Source of the DNA: Ascidia mentula
Taxonomy: Eukaryota > Chordata > Ascidiacea > Phlebobranchia > Ascidiidae
Assembly: GCA_947561715.1 (NCBI GenBank)
Contig: OX387198.1
Location: forward strand, 12,524,001-12,588,000
DNA: 64,000 nt
Direction: 5' to 3'
Positions 12,001-27,000 of this stretch are shown in pieces. The position numbers were made by a program, and so were the translations under genes. Below the pieces are notes generated by a model. The model did not search any database. It saw only the letters and a list, made by a program, of their open reading frames with translations, and was not told the DNA's origin. The first letter of the stretch is position 1; every line of letters begins with the position of its first letter.

Positions 12001-15000
12001 AAATATTCTACAGCTGCAAATCGTAAATGCCAAATTTTAATGTGATTTTTTTATTGACTATGTTAATTGGGGAAAAAGTAACAAATCAGTACTGAGGTAA
12101 CTGTAGGCATCTTTTCATGCTAAAAAAATATCTTGTCTCGAAAATAAAGGGGAAGCAGCGATATTAAACAGTTTAAACGTACCCGTAATTTAACCTGAGT
12201 CCGCTTTTTGGACCACTTCTCCCTGGGAAATGGTGACACAAAGTTGGCTTCGTCTTTCCCGTCGTTTAACCGAACCCGGACGTTTTCTTTGTGAAAGATC
12301 TGACGGAGAAAACGTTCGTGAATATTTTCTGTTCAACATTTCTTCTCATAAAACGTTAGAATTTCCTACCTGGCGCAGAATGAAGGCAGCGAGATCAGCC
12401 GATTCCCAGAAGCTCGCGTGGAAGAGATGAGGGAGGGATGAGGATGGGAAGTCGGATAAAACCTCCGGGTAGAAGAGCGCGAAGTCGAGTCTTTTCTCCC
12501 CCCACCACCGTTCCGCGACTGTGACGTAACATTTACGACATTAAGATGACGTCATACAATTCGAATTAAAGCAGGAAAACACAAAAGTGTCGAGTTGGGA
12601 GTAATAATAATACGTCAACCACGATATCACTACAGCATAGAAGTCAAGGCATGTCGTCACAATCACATTCTGTTACGTCACAATACCTCTGCAGTGTGGA
12701 TGATTGCATTGATCTTGAAGGCACTTAAAAACTTGGTCGTCGTCGCACGGCGAATGGTCATGCACGGGCGGTTCTGATTACGTCATGCAAACGTTAAAAA
12801 ATGCGTGGCCATGGCAACATCACACTGGGAATGTTACCATTACTCAAACAACAAAAAATACTCTTTCAACAAAAAATCAAAATAAAACTCCAGCAAATTT
12901 GATAAATCAATTTGTCTGCAGAAAAACAAGCACAATATATCGAACATGACGTCATCAATGTTGCGTCACAACTTACTTTGCGCAATCGCCGAATTGGACT
13001 GATTGTCAAGGTAACCGGACGTTATGCTCCAATCGCTTGGACGCCTCGCGCCAAGCGCAGTGACGTCACTAAATGCCTCGTTGCTCGTACTGAGCAGATC
13101 GCCTGGCAACCAAGAGCACGTGATTTAATGGCCAGTGCTGATTGATGAAAATGTTCTCTTGTGTTGTTGATATGTTGTGCGAAGTTAGTTTGAAAGTAAA
13201 ATGGTTTGTTGGGTCAAAAAAATCATTATTAGAGGTTAAATGATTTAAAAACTTCACTTTAACACCGCAGACCAAAGAAACCACCGACCACCGGCAAGTT
13301 AACTTAGGTGAGATTGTAGGTAAAAACACAAACCGATCGACAGGGATTGTCCATCTCCCAGAGGGAAAATGTGATAATTCGCGACGTTAATCGGAGAAAA
13401 CTTCGAGAATCTGCAACAAACGTTGAGTTTGAAGGTATGATTGGACTTTGTGTTTCGACACAATGACAATCGCCACCAAACAGTGTAACCATCTGCGGAA
13501 ACGTCGAGAACCCGAGGCTAAAACCGGTCAGTTTTACAAATATTCGAACTCTAGGGATAAAATTTTACTTGGCGTCCAGCAAGGGTTCGATTCTGGCTGA
13601 GGAAGGATCGCCGGCGTAGAACAGGTTGTATATTTGATGGCAAGCAGGCTGCTGTGGCGGGCTCACGTGTTCGTTTGAGAGTTGTCGCATTGCTAGTATG
13701 TAAGCCAGCGACGATCCTAAAATATTGTGGAAAAATACGGTTATGTTTGAAGTCCAAATTCGAACTGACGATTGAATTTTAGAAAGGCTGTTACTTCGAC
13801 CAATTTATCAGCGGCACTGGGTCAAAAATGACGAATAGTATGTCGGGATTTCGTACAAGTAAGGACACAGAAAAACAAGCGAATATAGCGTAGAAATATA
13901 TTGTGTGCGGGTGAATAGATAATATACACAGACAAATTAAATTTTTAAAACGTCTAGATGCGACATCGTCAATTCCAATTTCGGGAAACTACGAAATTTT
14001 CCCACAGGCAAGAGTAAGAACAAATTTTGAAACGACGGACACTTTATTTGTACAGAAATAAAAACCTCAAAAAAATGTACACCAACCCAACACGAAGAAT
14101 TCTGTCACGTCGAACTCCAACTTATTTCCGACGTCAATAACTGATGACGTCACGCTAGCCTGAGCGTGCAACTGGGGGGTATTGGTCGTTACACTGCTCA
14201 CAGATGATGATCTCTGTATCAAAAAGTGTCCTTAGTCGTGTGTTTGCAAAAGTGAAATGCTTTTTAATGGTTAGTACAAGAAAAAGCGTGCATGGAAGTG
14301 ACTGGGGAAAGAAATTTCAGGCCGTATTTTTACTGAACTTGGTGTAATAAAAGGCAACCCATCCATGGTTGGCTTTCCTTCTTTGTGCATTTTTTGCCAA
14401 ACGGATACTGTTAAAGAATGAATACGACAAACATAGCACAAGCATTGTGAATGTACTGAGGTTATGTACTGACGAGACAGGTTATGTGGAATATGTTCGA
14501 TAATCGGTTTAGAAATCCATTTCACTCGGGATCATATGCGATCCATGGAATCTTGTTATAGACAGCAGGTTGTGCAACAGTGTAACTATCACAAACATGC
14601 GTCAAGACTCATGCAAACACTGACTGTTGCGTGGTGATGGACAGCAACATCTGTCTGCAATAAGAGACGCAAACAGTGTAAAAGTGTTGCCCTGTCGGAA
14701 GGCTCACTGACAAAGCCGATAACGTGAATAACACTGTAGGTTTTGGATCCAAGCAAGGTACAAATGACGACATGCTCGATTACGTGATCACTACGACGAG
14801 CGATGACGTCACGGCAACCTAACGCACCTCCCCGCAATATTGATCACTTAAACGTCGCACGTGCAAGGCGTGTAGCGAAGCCGGGTACAAAGTGTTCCGG
14901 TTCGCGTGGGGCTGATGGACTTCGGACCAGGGAAATCCCCCACTCAGAATGGGGGCCGCCGACCCGCGTCGGGGAAGCACCTGGCTGGGGGGGTCCCATA

Positions 15001-18000
15001 GTGAGGGGGCGGGCGGAGATACGCGAAAACAGGGGGAGGAGGGCAGACTTGAGGAATTGTGCAATTCGTCTTCCTGTGTTGAACGTTTCAAGAGACGTGA
15101 TTTGACGAAAAACTTAACAAAACTTCTCCAGTGGATGAAGAACATATTTGGTTTGGTTTTATAACATTTACGAGTCGCCTTCACGCTGCTTACGAGAATG
15201 AAAAAACGTAGCAGCAATGACTGTTGCAACAATATGCTTCGCCAGTCAACGTTTTTTTTTCAAATAGAAGTATTTGCAGATTACTGGAATGCCTTGTAAC
15301 CAGGGCTTCCACTTCCATACCGTCTTTATTTCTGGGATTTTTCTTTGTTTTAGTCCCTTCTGTACTTGCGTTCTTATTTCTATGTTGTCTTATAGATTCA
15401 ACAAAGTTTTTTATCTATTGTCAACATGTTTTGTGACATCATAGAGTGTCGGCTTTCAAATAAAATAACTAGGGTCGAAAAAAATTGGAAACGTATGATA
15501 ATAACACTGTGTTCGTTTCAGGATCAGAAAAAACTTTGCAGCAAATTTTTTTTCCTGTCGTGCTTATCACAAGAAAGATATCAGCCTTCTATACAACCTA
15601 TCGTGCTACATGACATGGGTTTGCATAACTAGGAGAGAAAAATTGTAAATTAACTTCATTTAATTCGGTTTTTGGCTTTCGGACTCGACCAACACGAAAA
15701 AATTTTACAGGAGTACAGGAGATACAAATATTCAGCCAAGGGTTTATTTGAAAAAGTTGTATTACCGCCATTGCAACATATTTCTAAACCTTGCAGTGCA
15801 GAATAAGAACATAACTTTCAGCAAAATAGACAATGCATATATAGGAAAATTCAGTTAAATATGTAACTTAATATAGGCTGTTTCGTTCATGCAACAAATC
15901 GGTTTAAATATTTTTGCGTTTCATTCATTCAACACATAAGAAATTCCAAACCTCTTGGTTGCTGAGAGCACTTCCCCGCCGACTGCTTTGTCCGCTGTCA
16001 GCACGAAGACGAAGACGGAGCGGTGTGGCAAACTTGCACAAGAGGTCGTAAGCCAAGATGCTGCCAGCCGCGTCACCGATAACGCACACCTGCCAAGTTA
16101 GAAATGCATATGTTATTGTCAAATATAGTTTGTAAAATTGGAAGAAACGTAAATAGATTTTTTCAACATTGTGGCTTTATAGTGATATTGTGGCGGCCAA
16201 ACGGCGTAGTGTAACTGTAACATCGAAATGCTGCTCTTCTGGAAAGCAATTCTTAACTTTTACTGAATGAACAGGAATTTAGAATTGCGGCTACGTGCTT
16301 CTTGCATTACAATGCACGTCACTTGCATTAAAAATGAGCGCCTGGCTTTGTGGTTTTATCGATGCTCATGTCATTTTATTTCTTCTGCGTATTGTTCATC
16401 TGCGTAATTTTTTTTTGCGTAAAATAAACATGACTTGATTTGGTTTTGATTTGAAACAGTCCATGCGGTCAAGAATTATTACAGTCAATATCCACTAACT
16501 GGGTGCAGTATTAGCAGCAAAGTTAATAAAAATATCCAATAGCTTTCAATCAGCATGCGTCGAAAAAAATCTTTAGCCAAGATAAGCAATCAATACAGAG
16601 AAGAGGTGAAAGAGGTTGATCACAAATATTGCGTCAACATTAATCTTGTCTCAGACAGAAAGGTTAGTACCAACTGTACAAGTTGATGCCACCTAAGATC
16701 AATATTCCATATAGCAGATATTGGATCGATCGCATCAATACCGACATTGGAAAAAAAATTAAAACAGAGCGTACAGTTACGTCATCGATCGAATATTAAA
16801 CTTGCGTCTTGTCGCATAAAAACAATATTTTGGTCGAAATGCAACACACACGAGGTTTGGTTTAATTTCGAAACAATGCTGTTTCCCAGACAGCTCACCT
16901 GTCCTTGAAAGCCTTTTCCTTCCGAGCTGTTAAGAAAGTTGTTGTATACATTGTTGCAATTGCTCGCCAGCGATTGGATGAGGTCGTTGTAGCGTGACGA
17001 CGAAGTGGTGAATAGGGACACGAGACTACTCGACACCGAGTTGCGTTCCTGTGCGCCTGAATCGCCACCGTGTGGACTGATGCTGCAAACATAAATATTG
17101 TTTAAACATGTGGAACTAAGCATTGTTTATGTGTTGCATTCTTTCTCAAGCGACGAAAATAAGAAAATGTTTAGGCTAACTTGACCGTCAGTTCGATGTT
17201 GTAGTCTTGATTTATTACAAAAGCCCCTTGACTTGTGACGTAACTGTCCTTTAGCAGTGTGACCCCACTTAGTTGAGGCCCGAACCCAAAATGCATAAGG
17301 ACGCAAATGTCGCAATTTAATTGTTTTGAGCAGTGATGTAACAAAGTCCTTTTGAGGTCATTAAAAAAAAAATTAAAAATGTGGTGATAATACCAAAATT
17401 GAAATTTGGATCTTATTTAAATTAGTTAATTATGTCTCGGTACAAATCGTTACATGGAAAGAACCGCCTACCTCTACCTTAACAAAAACAGAATAGCAGT
17501 TGACAACAGAACCTTTGCCGTTTTACTAATTCAAGGCGCCGGTGTTTTTTTTCGTGACACGAAAACATCACTCGGGAAAAAAATAGCAGCGGACATTATT
17601 TGTTATTTCGACACAAGGACTCACAACACAAAATCAGCAGTTTCACCACAAACAAAGATGGCTAAAGTAATGGGTATATCATTGGGTTTACAGGCTCCGC
17701 AGCCTAGCTAGATCAGCCACTAAGTCGGAGCGAGATCTGGAAAATCTGGGCTAACCAGACCCAACGCTCTATACCACCTGAGATGAGGGAGCTCAGCGGG
17801 TTTGCTGGTTATAATGTGGTTAAGATACACCAGTGCGCAAGTTTTCATTAAACCAAACATGGTTAAAACAATGGGTGTATATGATAAATTCTTTTAATTA
17901 ACGAAGCAAAACCTGGCAATTACAGAGAAACGTTGACACAACGTTATTATAGTAATATTTGAAATTGAATGGATATAAATAGTGTTTCTACTAATCTCTA

Positions 18001-21000
18001 GGCTTGCAGTGAATAATGCAGACAACGAAACACAAGTAATCAAAATGATCCTTCTGGTTCTTCGACATAACAACGACTCACCTTTGCAGTAGCTGAAACG
18101 CCTCACTGCACACGGCGGAACAGGGAACCAATCGGATTGCAACATGGCCGACAGCTCCTTTGTAGTGGGCATTCATAACCGTATCCATTGTGGTTTGAAG
18201 GATTTGCACATCGCTCTACCAAAACCAGGAGCAAAAGCTATTTTAAGAAGGTGCGCTGAAATCAGGGCCTATTTGGTATGGAGCTTACGCCGGCAGGGGG
18301 TGGTAATATTTGTCCGGGCATATATTTTATCCAGTCTTGAAAAAGTTTGTAACGAAAACGAGGTGTTTCATGAGTTTAAACTTGTAACCGAAATTGCACC
18401 ACAATAATTTTTACACCATGATAAAAGGTCATAGGGTTTAGGTATGTTACGGGTGCATTTAAGGGTTTAAATATAGCACAACCGATGAACGCTGCGCGCC
18501 CTCTCTGCTCAAACTCAAGTCAACGCAAACGATACGTACACTGAACTTGCCCAAAACCAGAGACAACACGCACCTGTTTCGACTGCAACGACTGATTCGA
18601 CGCCTCCAGGGGATTCCCCCCATGCACGACGAGGAACAGTGCGCTGATTTTGCACGGGGACGAATTGAAGTTGTTGGAGTTGGTCATGTCGTGATGCAGC
18701 TGCGAGGAAACGAGGGGTCAATTGCTGGAGTTCGAAACGAAATCGGATATAAGGTCTGGTGCGGTCGCATTCGCGCAAGTTTGTATTGTATATAGTAGTG
18801 ATTCCCAATCTTTTTGTGGTTGTGTACCAATTGGAGTAAAACAATTTCGACGCTTGCCACTTAGTGAAGTAACGAACATCACTAACGATTTTTTTCAATT
18901 CGAACTATATCCGTAAACTACGGAAAGGTGCTCGCGTACCACCAGTTGGGAAACACTGGTATATAGAGTTAGCATGCGTATTGTGTAACGGCAGAGTTAA
19001 GCACATTGTTGACACTAAGGTGTAGTAGGACTGGATAGGGTAAGAGTGGCCATGTCAAGACTCAAAGGCAATAGATTAATTGCGCTTTTGTATTTAATTC
19101 ATGTGATCACAAAAGGAAATGCGACCCGGGGTGTTTGTGTTTTTTTGGATCGTTTAGTTGTCCACCTACATTCACACAATTAGTAATCAACAGTAATTGG
19201 CCTACTTTTGTATCATATTTTCTGTGCGGCACAATTGTTACCACGTCGCAATACTGCTGGTCAGGGTTTTTCACACATGTTTGTAACCTACTAACTATAA
19301 TAGATAAGACATTAAAACTCTTCTAAACAGGAAAGCCAAGGTTATTATGCCGTTAATCATCCTTCGTACACATAATAGCCTTGGCTATCTTGGTTAGAAT
19401 AGTTAACTCCAAGTTTTTTGCACCCTTTCAACAAAAACGACCACAACGCAAGTTATCACACAGTAAATCAATGGCGCAAAACACAAATGTATTTTTGTTC
19501 GTACCTCCTCAGCTGCGTAATCGTGGTCGTTATCTAAGCTGCTCTGGTGTTCCACATCCGCTGGAACCGTTCCTGAAACCCAAAACAAAAGCACGTTTAA
19601 CGCCTGACGAATTCAACGAAGCGAAGTCAAGTTTTCGAAACAGATTCTACAATGCAAGAAGAATGCAATGCTTTCAAACCGGATGACACGAAGAGAATTG
19701 TGCCTGGAACGAACAGGCAATCCGGTTTGAACTTTCTGCCTTTTCCTATCAAACCATTGTTTATGTATTGTTTTCCTCAAGCGACAAAACTAAGAAACCG
19801 TTTTAGGCTAATTTGAACGGTAAGTCCTTGCAGTCTTGATTAATTTCAATTCCTCCTGTGACGTAACTGTCCATAGCTGCGTGATTCAAATTTGTAATCG
19901 GACCTTACAGAGTTGAGGCCCAAAAACAAAAATACAAAAGTGGCATTTTGATTGTTGTTAGCAGTTGTGATTCTGCGAAGCCCTTTGTCTGCATAAAATA
20001 GGTGACGTGACTGACGTCATCGCACGTCCATAAAACAAGGTGGAATTACGACAGAACTCTGTAGCAGAGTTTAAATTACCAGCACCATTCGTTCAAACCC
20101 AAGCCCGTTTCATTCAACTGGTTTCACTTATGTGTAAGTTGCATACAGATGGCCACTGTTTCGACCCATAAGGTCTCATCTCTGTATCTGGTGTTACTAT
20201 CAGAAGACTTTGCTGGCCAAAAGGCCAAGCAAAGACTTCCACGTTGTGGTGACTATTTTTTTAATACACCGTTAAGAACATGCTTTCAATGTAAAGCATT
20301 TTTTGGTCAGTATTAATTTTCATGGAATCACGAACAAAATTATCCAGTTTCTTCCAAAAGAAAACACATCTTTCCAAATATAGGCTCACTTGATACTTCT
20401 TTGAATTTTAAGGATAATATATTCAGTTTTGCTGAGCACAAATAGGTGAACGCGTACCTTGGGCGGTTAAATTTTCCTCTGAGCTTCCCCACTTGTATAT
20501 GGAAAGCGAATGTAGAGGGCTCGATAGCTCGAAGTCATCTACAAAAGAAAGGATATTGTTTGTTCACATGTGCGGGTCAATACTTTTGTACGCGATAATC
20601 ATCTGGATCTCATCTTAAATACCACAATGTAAGCCTGCTTTGGATTACAATTTTGATAGGAATATATTAACAATGGGTTTACGCCAGCGTGATTCAACTT
20701 GTAATCGGTCAAACATTTTTACAAGAATGATTCCATATGTTAATCCCAATCCGGTTCCCAGGCAACAAGATGACGGTGAGTGGTTTTAAATTTCAGAAAT
20801 TGTTTGCAAACTTTGCATATACCACAAAGTGAAATTGCATACTTGTCCCAAAAACCAACGACAAGCGGTTAGAGACGTAGTATTTTGTTGGACGAATGTT
20901 TCTGTATTTCAGATCAACAAATTTATGTCACACGTTTCCAGTTAATTAAGCGTGCGTTGATTCAATCCGTGCTTAAGAGGTAAAAATTTCACTGAAAAGC

Positions 21001-24000
21001 AATTAAGAAGTCGCACCATATCACGTTGTGGGAAGTGCCCTTTGTCTAAATATACATGGGAAGTGATAAAATTTTGCTCCGTTAACCATGTTTTGTAACG
21101 ATATAGATTAGTGATTTTTAACTGCGGATCTCACCCATCTTCATTGCGACACCCATTGTACTGTGAAATGAAAATATCAACGTGTTTTTCCCATAGAACA
21201 ACTAAAAATTGGCGAACAACACAAGTGTTCGCAATAAATTGCTCTTCACATTTCCGTTGCGGTTTTGTTGTTGTCACTCCACATTACAAGGATTGTTTTA
21301 AACAATTCTTGGTCTGTTTTTGAATTGTGCCTCCCTTTGGAAACATAACTTGGGTTTTTGGCAATTGGATTAAGCACTAAAAATGTCTAAATCCAATGAT
21401 ACAGAACATAACATTACAAAACCATGATATAGTCATGAAAATCTCCGATCCAAAACCACTACCACCAGTTCGACATAACAAAATATTCCAATGTAAATCT
21501 ACCCACACCACCATAATCTTGCCGTACCTTTGTAATTACTTTTAAAAGGGTGTAAGCAGGAAACACCGCCCCTTGTGCCAAAACACAGCGCTCCGGCGTA
21601 AGGAAAATGAGCGATAGGGGGCCTCCAGCGGATCGATCAATGACGTTGGCGTAATGCAATCAGAGTCGGCGAGCGCAAATCCGAAATGTCAATCCGATAC
21701 TGGGGAGCGCTTGTCAATCAAACACACCGCTAATTCGCTGCTGGGGCCAAACTAAACAGCGTTTAAGCGTCGGCGGACCACTGTGGCATGTCGTCGTCCC
21801 ACAGCGCGAGGTTTAATGCATTTGTCGCTCAGAGGTTCGCTGCCCTTACGGGGACAGAGGTGATGTAGGAGATTTATTCGGCTTTTTGGGGATTTATGTG
21901 CAGTTATAACAACAGTGCGAGTTTACGAGTTAATAAATCACCCTATGTGATAATAAAAAATTTCACTTGAGATTAAGAGGATGTCTCAGAAAGTGTTTTT
22001 AGAATTTTAGTTTATGCTGTTTTCATCAATAAACAATAATAATTATTGCGCTGGAAAAGTAGGAATGCACGTCTTGGCCTCAATTATTGATTTTTTATTA
22101 AATTGCGAAATTTTGAAAATACAGTTGACGGAGGTTGTCTGTAACACTTACTTAAATAACAAAAATCGATGTAGGACAATCAATGGCGAACACGTGCCCT
22201 TTTTATTCAAACACCAAAGTCAAACAAGAAAAGATCCAAATTTCACTGCACTCAGATTTTATATAACCTAAATGAATAGATGCTACATGCAACATGATTA
22301 CAATAAAACAAAAACATCAACCATTAGATACTGCGCAGGATTCATCCGTTGAGCACAACATACCAGATACATGGCTTAAAAATACGACTCAGTCACGCTC
22401 ATACAACAACTAACCTGACGCATCAAAGAACTCGTCATCATCGGATGACACATCAGTGCTGTCACGTCGTATTCCCTCCAGCTTCACGTCGACGTATCCT
22501 GTCAACGCACAGTGCAAATAAACCACAAGTAATGTATGTTGTTTTGAAAGGTCCGAAAGCAATTGGTCGACCTTGGGTGCCCGTATCGGCAATATCGATC
22601 GGTTGTAAACGTATGCAAAGCCTGCAGTTTTTGGCCGTGTTTTGCTCTTCTTTTTAAACCGGGGTCGAAATGCAAGGGCAAGGGAGCATAAAATTGCACT
22701 TTCGTTGTCGCGAGAATAATGTGTTAATAGAAGCCACGGGTTGGCGTTGCTGATTTGCAGCAATAAATGAACGTGTTGTTTATTGTTGTTACTCCCTTTA
22801 TAGCACGATAATCGAGAAGTGCGACGCACACTTTTACATGGTAACATTGCAGCACTGAGAGGTGTGCAGAAAAAAATTTAACGATTGGTTGTTAAACAAT
22901 TGATGATCGTAGAATTTGAATGTAGTAAAATATTTGCTGGTGGTGGCAGACGTAATTACCCAAATATATGCAATTTTCCAATCAGACCACCATGTCAAAA
23001 TACATAGGCAATAATGTTGCGCATCTTTTACCCGCGTGGAGGCAGATCCCAGAACAAAAGCGAACAACTCATGGCACCATCCGCACCCATGGGACATACT
23101 ACTACTGTTAATTTTAAACTAAGTTGTTGAAATACTCTTTCGGCAAAACAACAAACCTACGTCGATACAAACTATTCCCAGGAATTGACGTCAGTTATAA
23201 AACCAGGACACAATTCGTTGCATATTCCGTGAAGTAAATTTCGTAATCGGACCAACGTGTGCTAATAAAATCCGAATAATTTGAAAAAGCCACCCTGACA
23301 CCCATCCTCTCGTTGAACGCCAGTTTGACAAGCGGATATTGTCAAAGAGGAGCCAAAAATAAACATGCTGTTTGAATTGATCAGATCGATTATTTGGTGG
23401 ACTTGTAGGAAATTGTGTGCTGGTGCATGTTGTCACGTTTACATTTCAAAATGAGTTTTGGTGTGCTGGCATTTAAAAACATCCTAACAACGGGTATTAC
23501 AAAAAAAATAATTTTATACAATTTGATGACGTACGTTATGAAGGAAACCGAATGGTTGTTGAAAAACAGCAATTGGAAATAACAAGATTACTTTAACCAC
23601 ACGGAGCATCACATGAATCAAATTATTACGAGTTGGTTTAAATTTTTCAAAACATTTAAATTCCCTATGACTGTTGAATACGTAAACAATAAGTTTTCAC
23701 AGATATAATAACTCTATGCTAAAAACGTGCATTATGACAAAAAACAGACCAACTAAGCACAATAGGACAAAAGAAAACATACCATCTTTGTTGTTGCCCT
23801 GCTTGCTTCTGGTGGAAAACATGGAACTGGATGAGTAGCGCCGTACTCCAGTTTTTCGTCTATGACCTTTATATCAAAATTTCAACATGAATAAACTGCA
23901 CAGTTGTTGCAATGAACTGCACAGTTATAACACAGCAACCTGCTTATGAATCGGAAAACACCTCCACACTTTTTATTTCCTGGAAATTCTTAATGATGAA

Positions 24001-27000
24001 AAACCGTTTCAAATAAAAAATGCTAAAAACAGGATCTTCCTGGACTGGTATAATCACTTTACTGCATTTAACCCTTACAACTCCCTAAACAGCCTATCAT
24101 TTTAATTCACATGATCTATAAATATCTGTGTTTTAGGATTATTACGCTGTAAATTTATGTAATTCTTTTTAAATTAAGTCCTATGCTGACTGAAATATTT
24201 TTGCCCTAAACTTCCTTTTGAACAGTTAGGTTAAGTCCAACATGGCCAATCAATGTATTGATCCACTGTGTAAGTGGCTGTGTTGAAGAATGCTTTGAAG
24301 TTTAATACCTTTGCAGCTATTCTTGTGAAACAATGATCAATAAAAGCGTAACCTAACAAATTGTTTGTAGTTGTCTTGTCTCACAAAGTTCAATTTTGTC
24401 TGCATATATTCCCTCAAAAAATACCATATTTGCCTACTCCCTGAAAAGGCCGAAAATAGGCTGAAAAGGAACCTGAACAATGGGCTCTGCTAAATTGTCT
24501 GTCACTTGGCTTTGAAAGGCAGGATAATGTAAAAAAGAGAAAAAATGTAATTATGTAAATCCTACGTACAGTTCTCTAATCTCCTCAACAAAACACAGTT
24601 TTTAGTGAATATTTTATATCCTGTGAACTTCAGCAACAAATACATCAACGTAGACATTAAAAATTTGTAGTTACTGTTTATTAAGCAGTTCAATCACATT
24701 TTGCTTACTTGATTTACTGCTAAAAATATAGGAAGAGCCTGAACTTCTTCTTGAGTTTGTATTGGGGTCAGTTGAATCTTGCTTGAGAGCTGTAATTTCT
24801 ATTGTTGGTGTGTCAGGCTATAAAAAGGAAAATTACGATAAATAGAGATCAGACATTAACATAGAATTGATAAATAATGATATAAATGGTTTGTTTAATG
24901 TGTATACTTAAAGATTGTTATAATAGTAATGTAATTTGCATGCATAACAAATAATTGTGAAACTATACGTTTTTTGATGTGGACTTCAGCAGTGGTATAC
25001 CAGTATTTGAAATCCACAAAAATAAACCTGCATTTATGTTCATTTCCTACCTTGTGGTTGTAATAATCATCATCTTCATCCTCCGTATCATCAGAAGCAA
25101 CAGTACCAAACTTCAGTTGTAACGCTAGCTGAGTTTCTTTTTCAAGTCTTCGAATGTCTTGTATTGTGAGTCCATGCCACTCGTCTTGCCAACACCAGGC
25201 CTGCTTATGAGCACGGAGCATCACCTTCCTTAAGCCTGTGCAGCCATACATGAATAATGCATTTGATCCTACATTTGGTAGAATTTAAAGTCACAAGCCA
25301 TGCGGGTCAAAGCACTTTAAAACTGCGAGAATCAATATCTACAAAGTGATGGTCACTGACCATATCTGAAATGTTGAAATCTGATTTACCAGACATTACA
25401 ATGGATACATTAAATAGGTGAAAAATACAAAACCAAACAGTTCTCTGAACAAATGTAAAATAGCAAAGCTATGAAATTTTAGTGCCTTGTAATATGATCA
25501 CTGATGCCTGGATCCCATTGAAGCAAAACCAAATAGTAACCAAAATCAAAAATTTGAAGTAAAAAAACAGTTTGCCAACAAAGGCAAAATACAAAGTCAT
25601 GTAGCAAGAGATTGTGGCAGACTCAATGAATTTAAAATTATTAGGACTGTAAATCTGGTTAATACTCCAGGGACCAGTTAGGCAGGCAATAACATATTTA
25701 ATTTGTTGTAAACAACACCACATCAAGGCAGTGACAAGCAAGTTTATTCTGCAATCGCCGAAGTTGTACCTGTGTCGTGTATGAATTTTTCAATTTTTGA
25801 CTGCATTCCCCAGTATTTAAATTCCACCTGAAAAAAAAGCAATCTTCAAAATAACCAGGTGGATGTTTAGATGAATAAATATTACATATAGCAAAGAGCC
25901 ATAATATAATTATTGTGCTATATGCAGTAGTGCACACAAACAACAAAGACAAACCACTGCGGAGCACCTTTCAGCCAAAAAAATAAAGACTACCTTGCAC
26001 ATTTTGTAGGCACACATGATTGGGTGAGATAATTCCGTTGGATTTTTTTTTATTTGCGCCAGCCAGTCATCATTCAAGGGCCCAGATCCTGTTTTCTTGG
26101 ATTTGTAAAACTTTGGATCTTCCTCTTTTTTGTAATCGCTCACTTGTTCCTTGACAATGTCAATTTCGTCTGGAAAGAAGAAAAGCACGTTGACATTTAA
26201 AGCCAAAAACTAGTTAAAACTTCATCACGTACCAACCACTCTACCACGGAGTTCTGCTTGTGATAAGTTAAAAACATTATTTTGACTTCCAACATCATCA
26301 TAATATCGCGTTTCAATGTCAATTGAAAACTTCTCTACAAACGGGCATGTATATCTTGTCCGAGTGTAGGGGTAGGCATTCCAAGCTTCTTCCTCAACAA
26401 TCAGAGCATCTTTAGGCAAAATAGCCACAAGCCACCCTGAAGGTTGTAAAATATATGTAAAATGGGAGAATTAACAGTATAAAACATAAGGCAGTATCGT
26501 GGTGAAATTACATAACTAAATAAGCACCAGAAACAAGCAGACCTTTTAACAAAGGTGCAACAAAGGATTGTAGGCAGTCGAAAACAATCTAATTTGGTGT
26601 AACAATATCCTTAATATTAATATAATCCAAGGAAATAAAACAAAATTTCTTCTCATATGTCACTTAATAATAGGACATTTGAGCCTTCATTCCCACAAAC
26701 GATATTGATGGCTGCTGGCAGCGTTTTTTCAGAACATAATATTTTAGACTTGACGGCATTTTGACAAGGATATACCAAACAAATAAATTTACACTTTGTG
26801 CAGCTACTATGCTTTTGAGAAAGAAGTGCAATAGTATTCCACTAACAATTGAAAATTTTAATAACACACTATTGCAAACAATGAAGTTCATATGTATATG
26901 AAATCATTGAAGGTGTCAAAGAAAAAACGATTCGAAACATTTAAAGATTAGAATGCATTATAAAGTATAATTTCAGGAAACAAATTTGCATTGGGTAAGG

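Noticed and set aside
14819-15232. 137-codon minus-strand frame in a PITPNM intron
   Set aside because: Low-complexity Ser/Pro-rich translation of a GC-rich block; exons 15952-16089 and 14087-14213 join without it.
21459-21659. Minus-strand open frame in a PITPNM intron
   Set aside because: The flanking exons join in frame without it and it resembles no part of the family.
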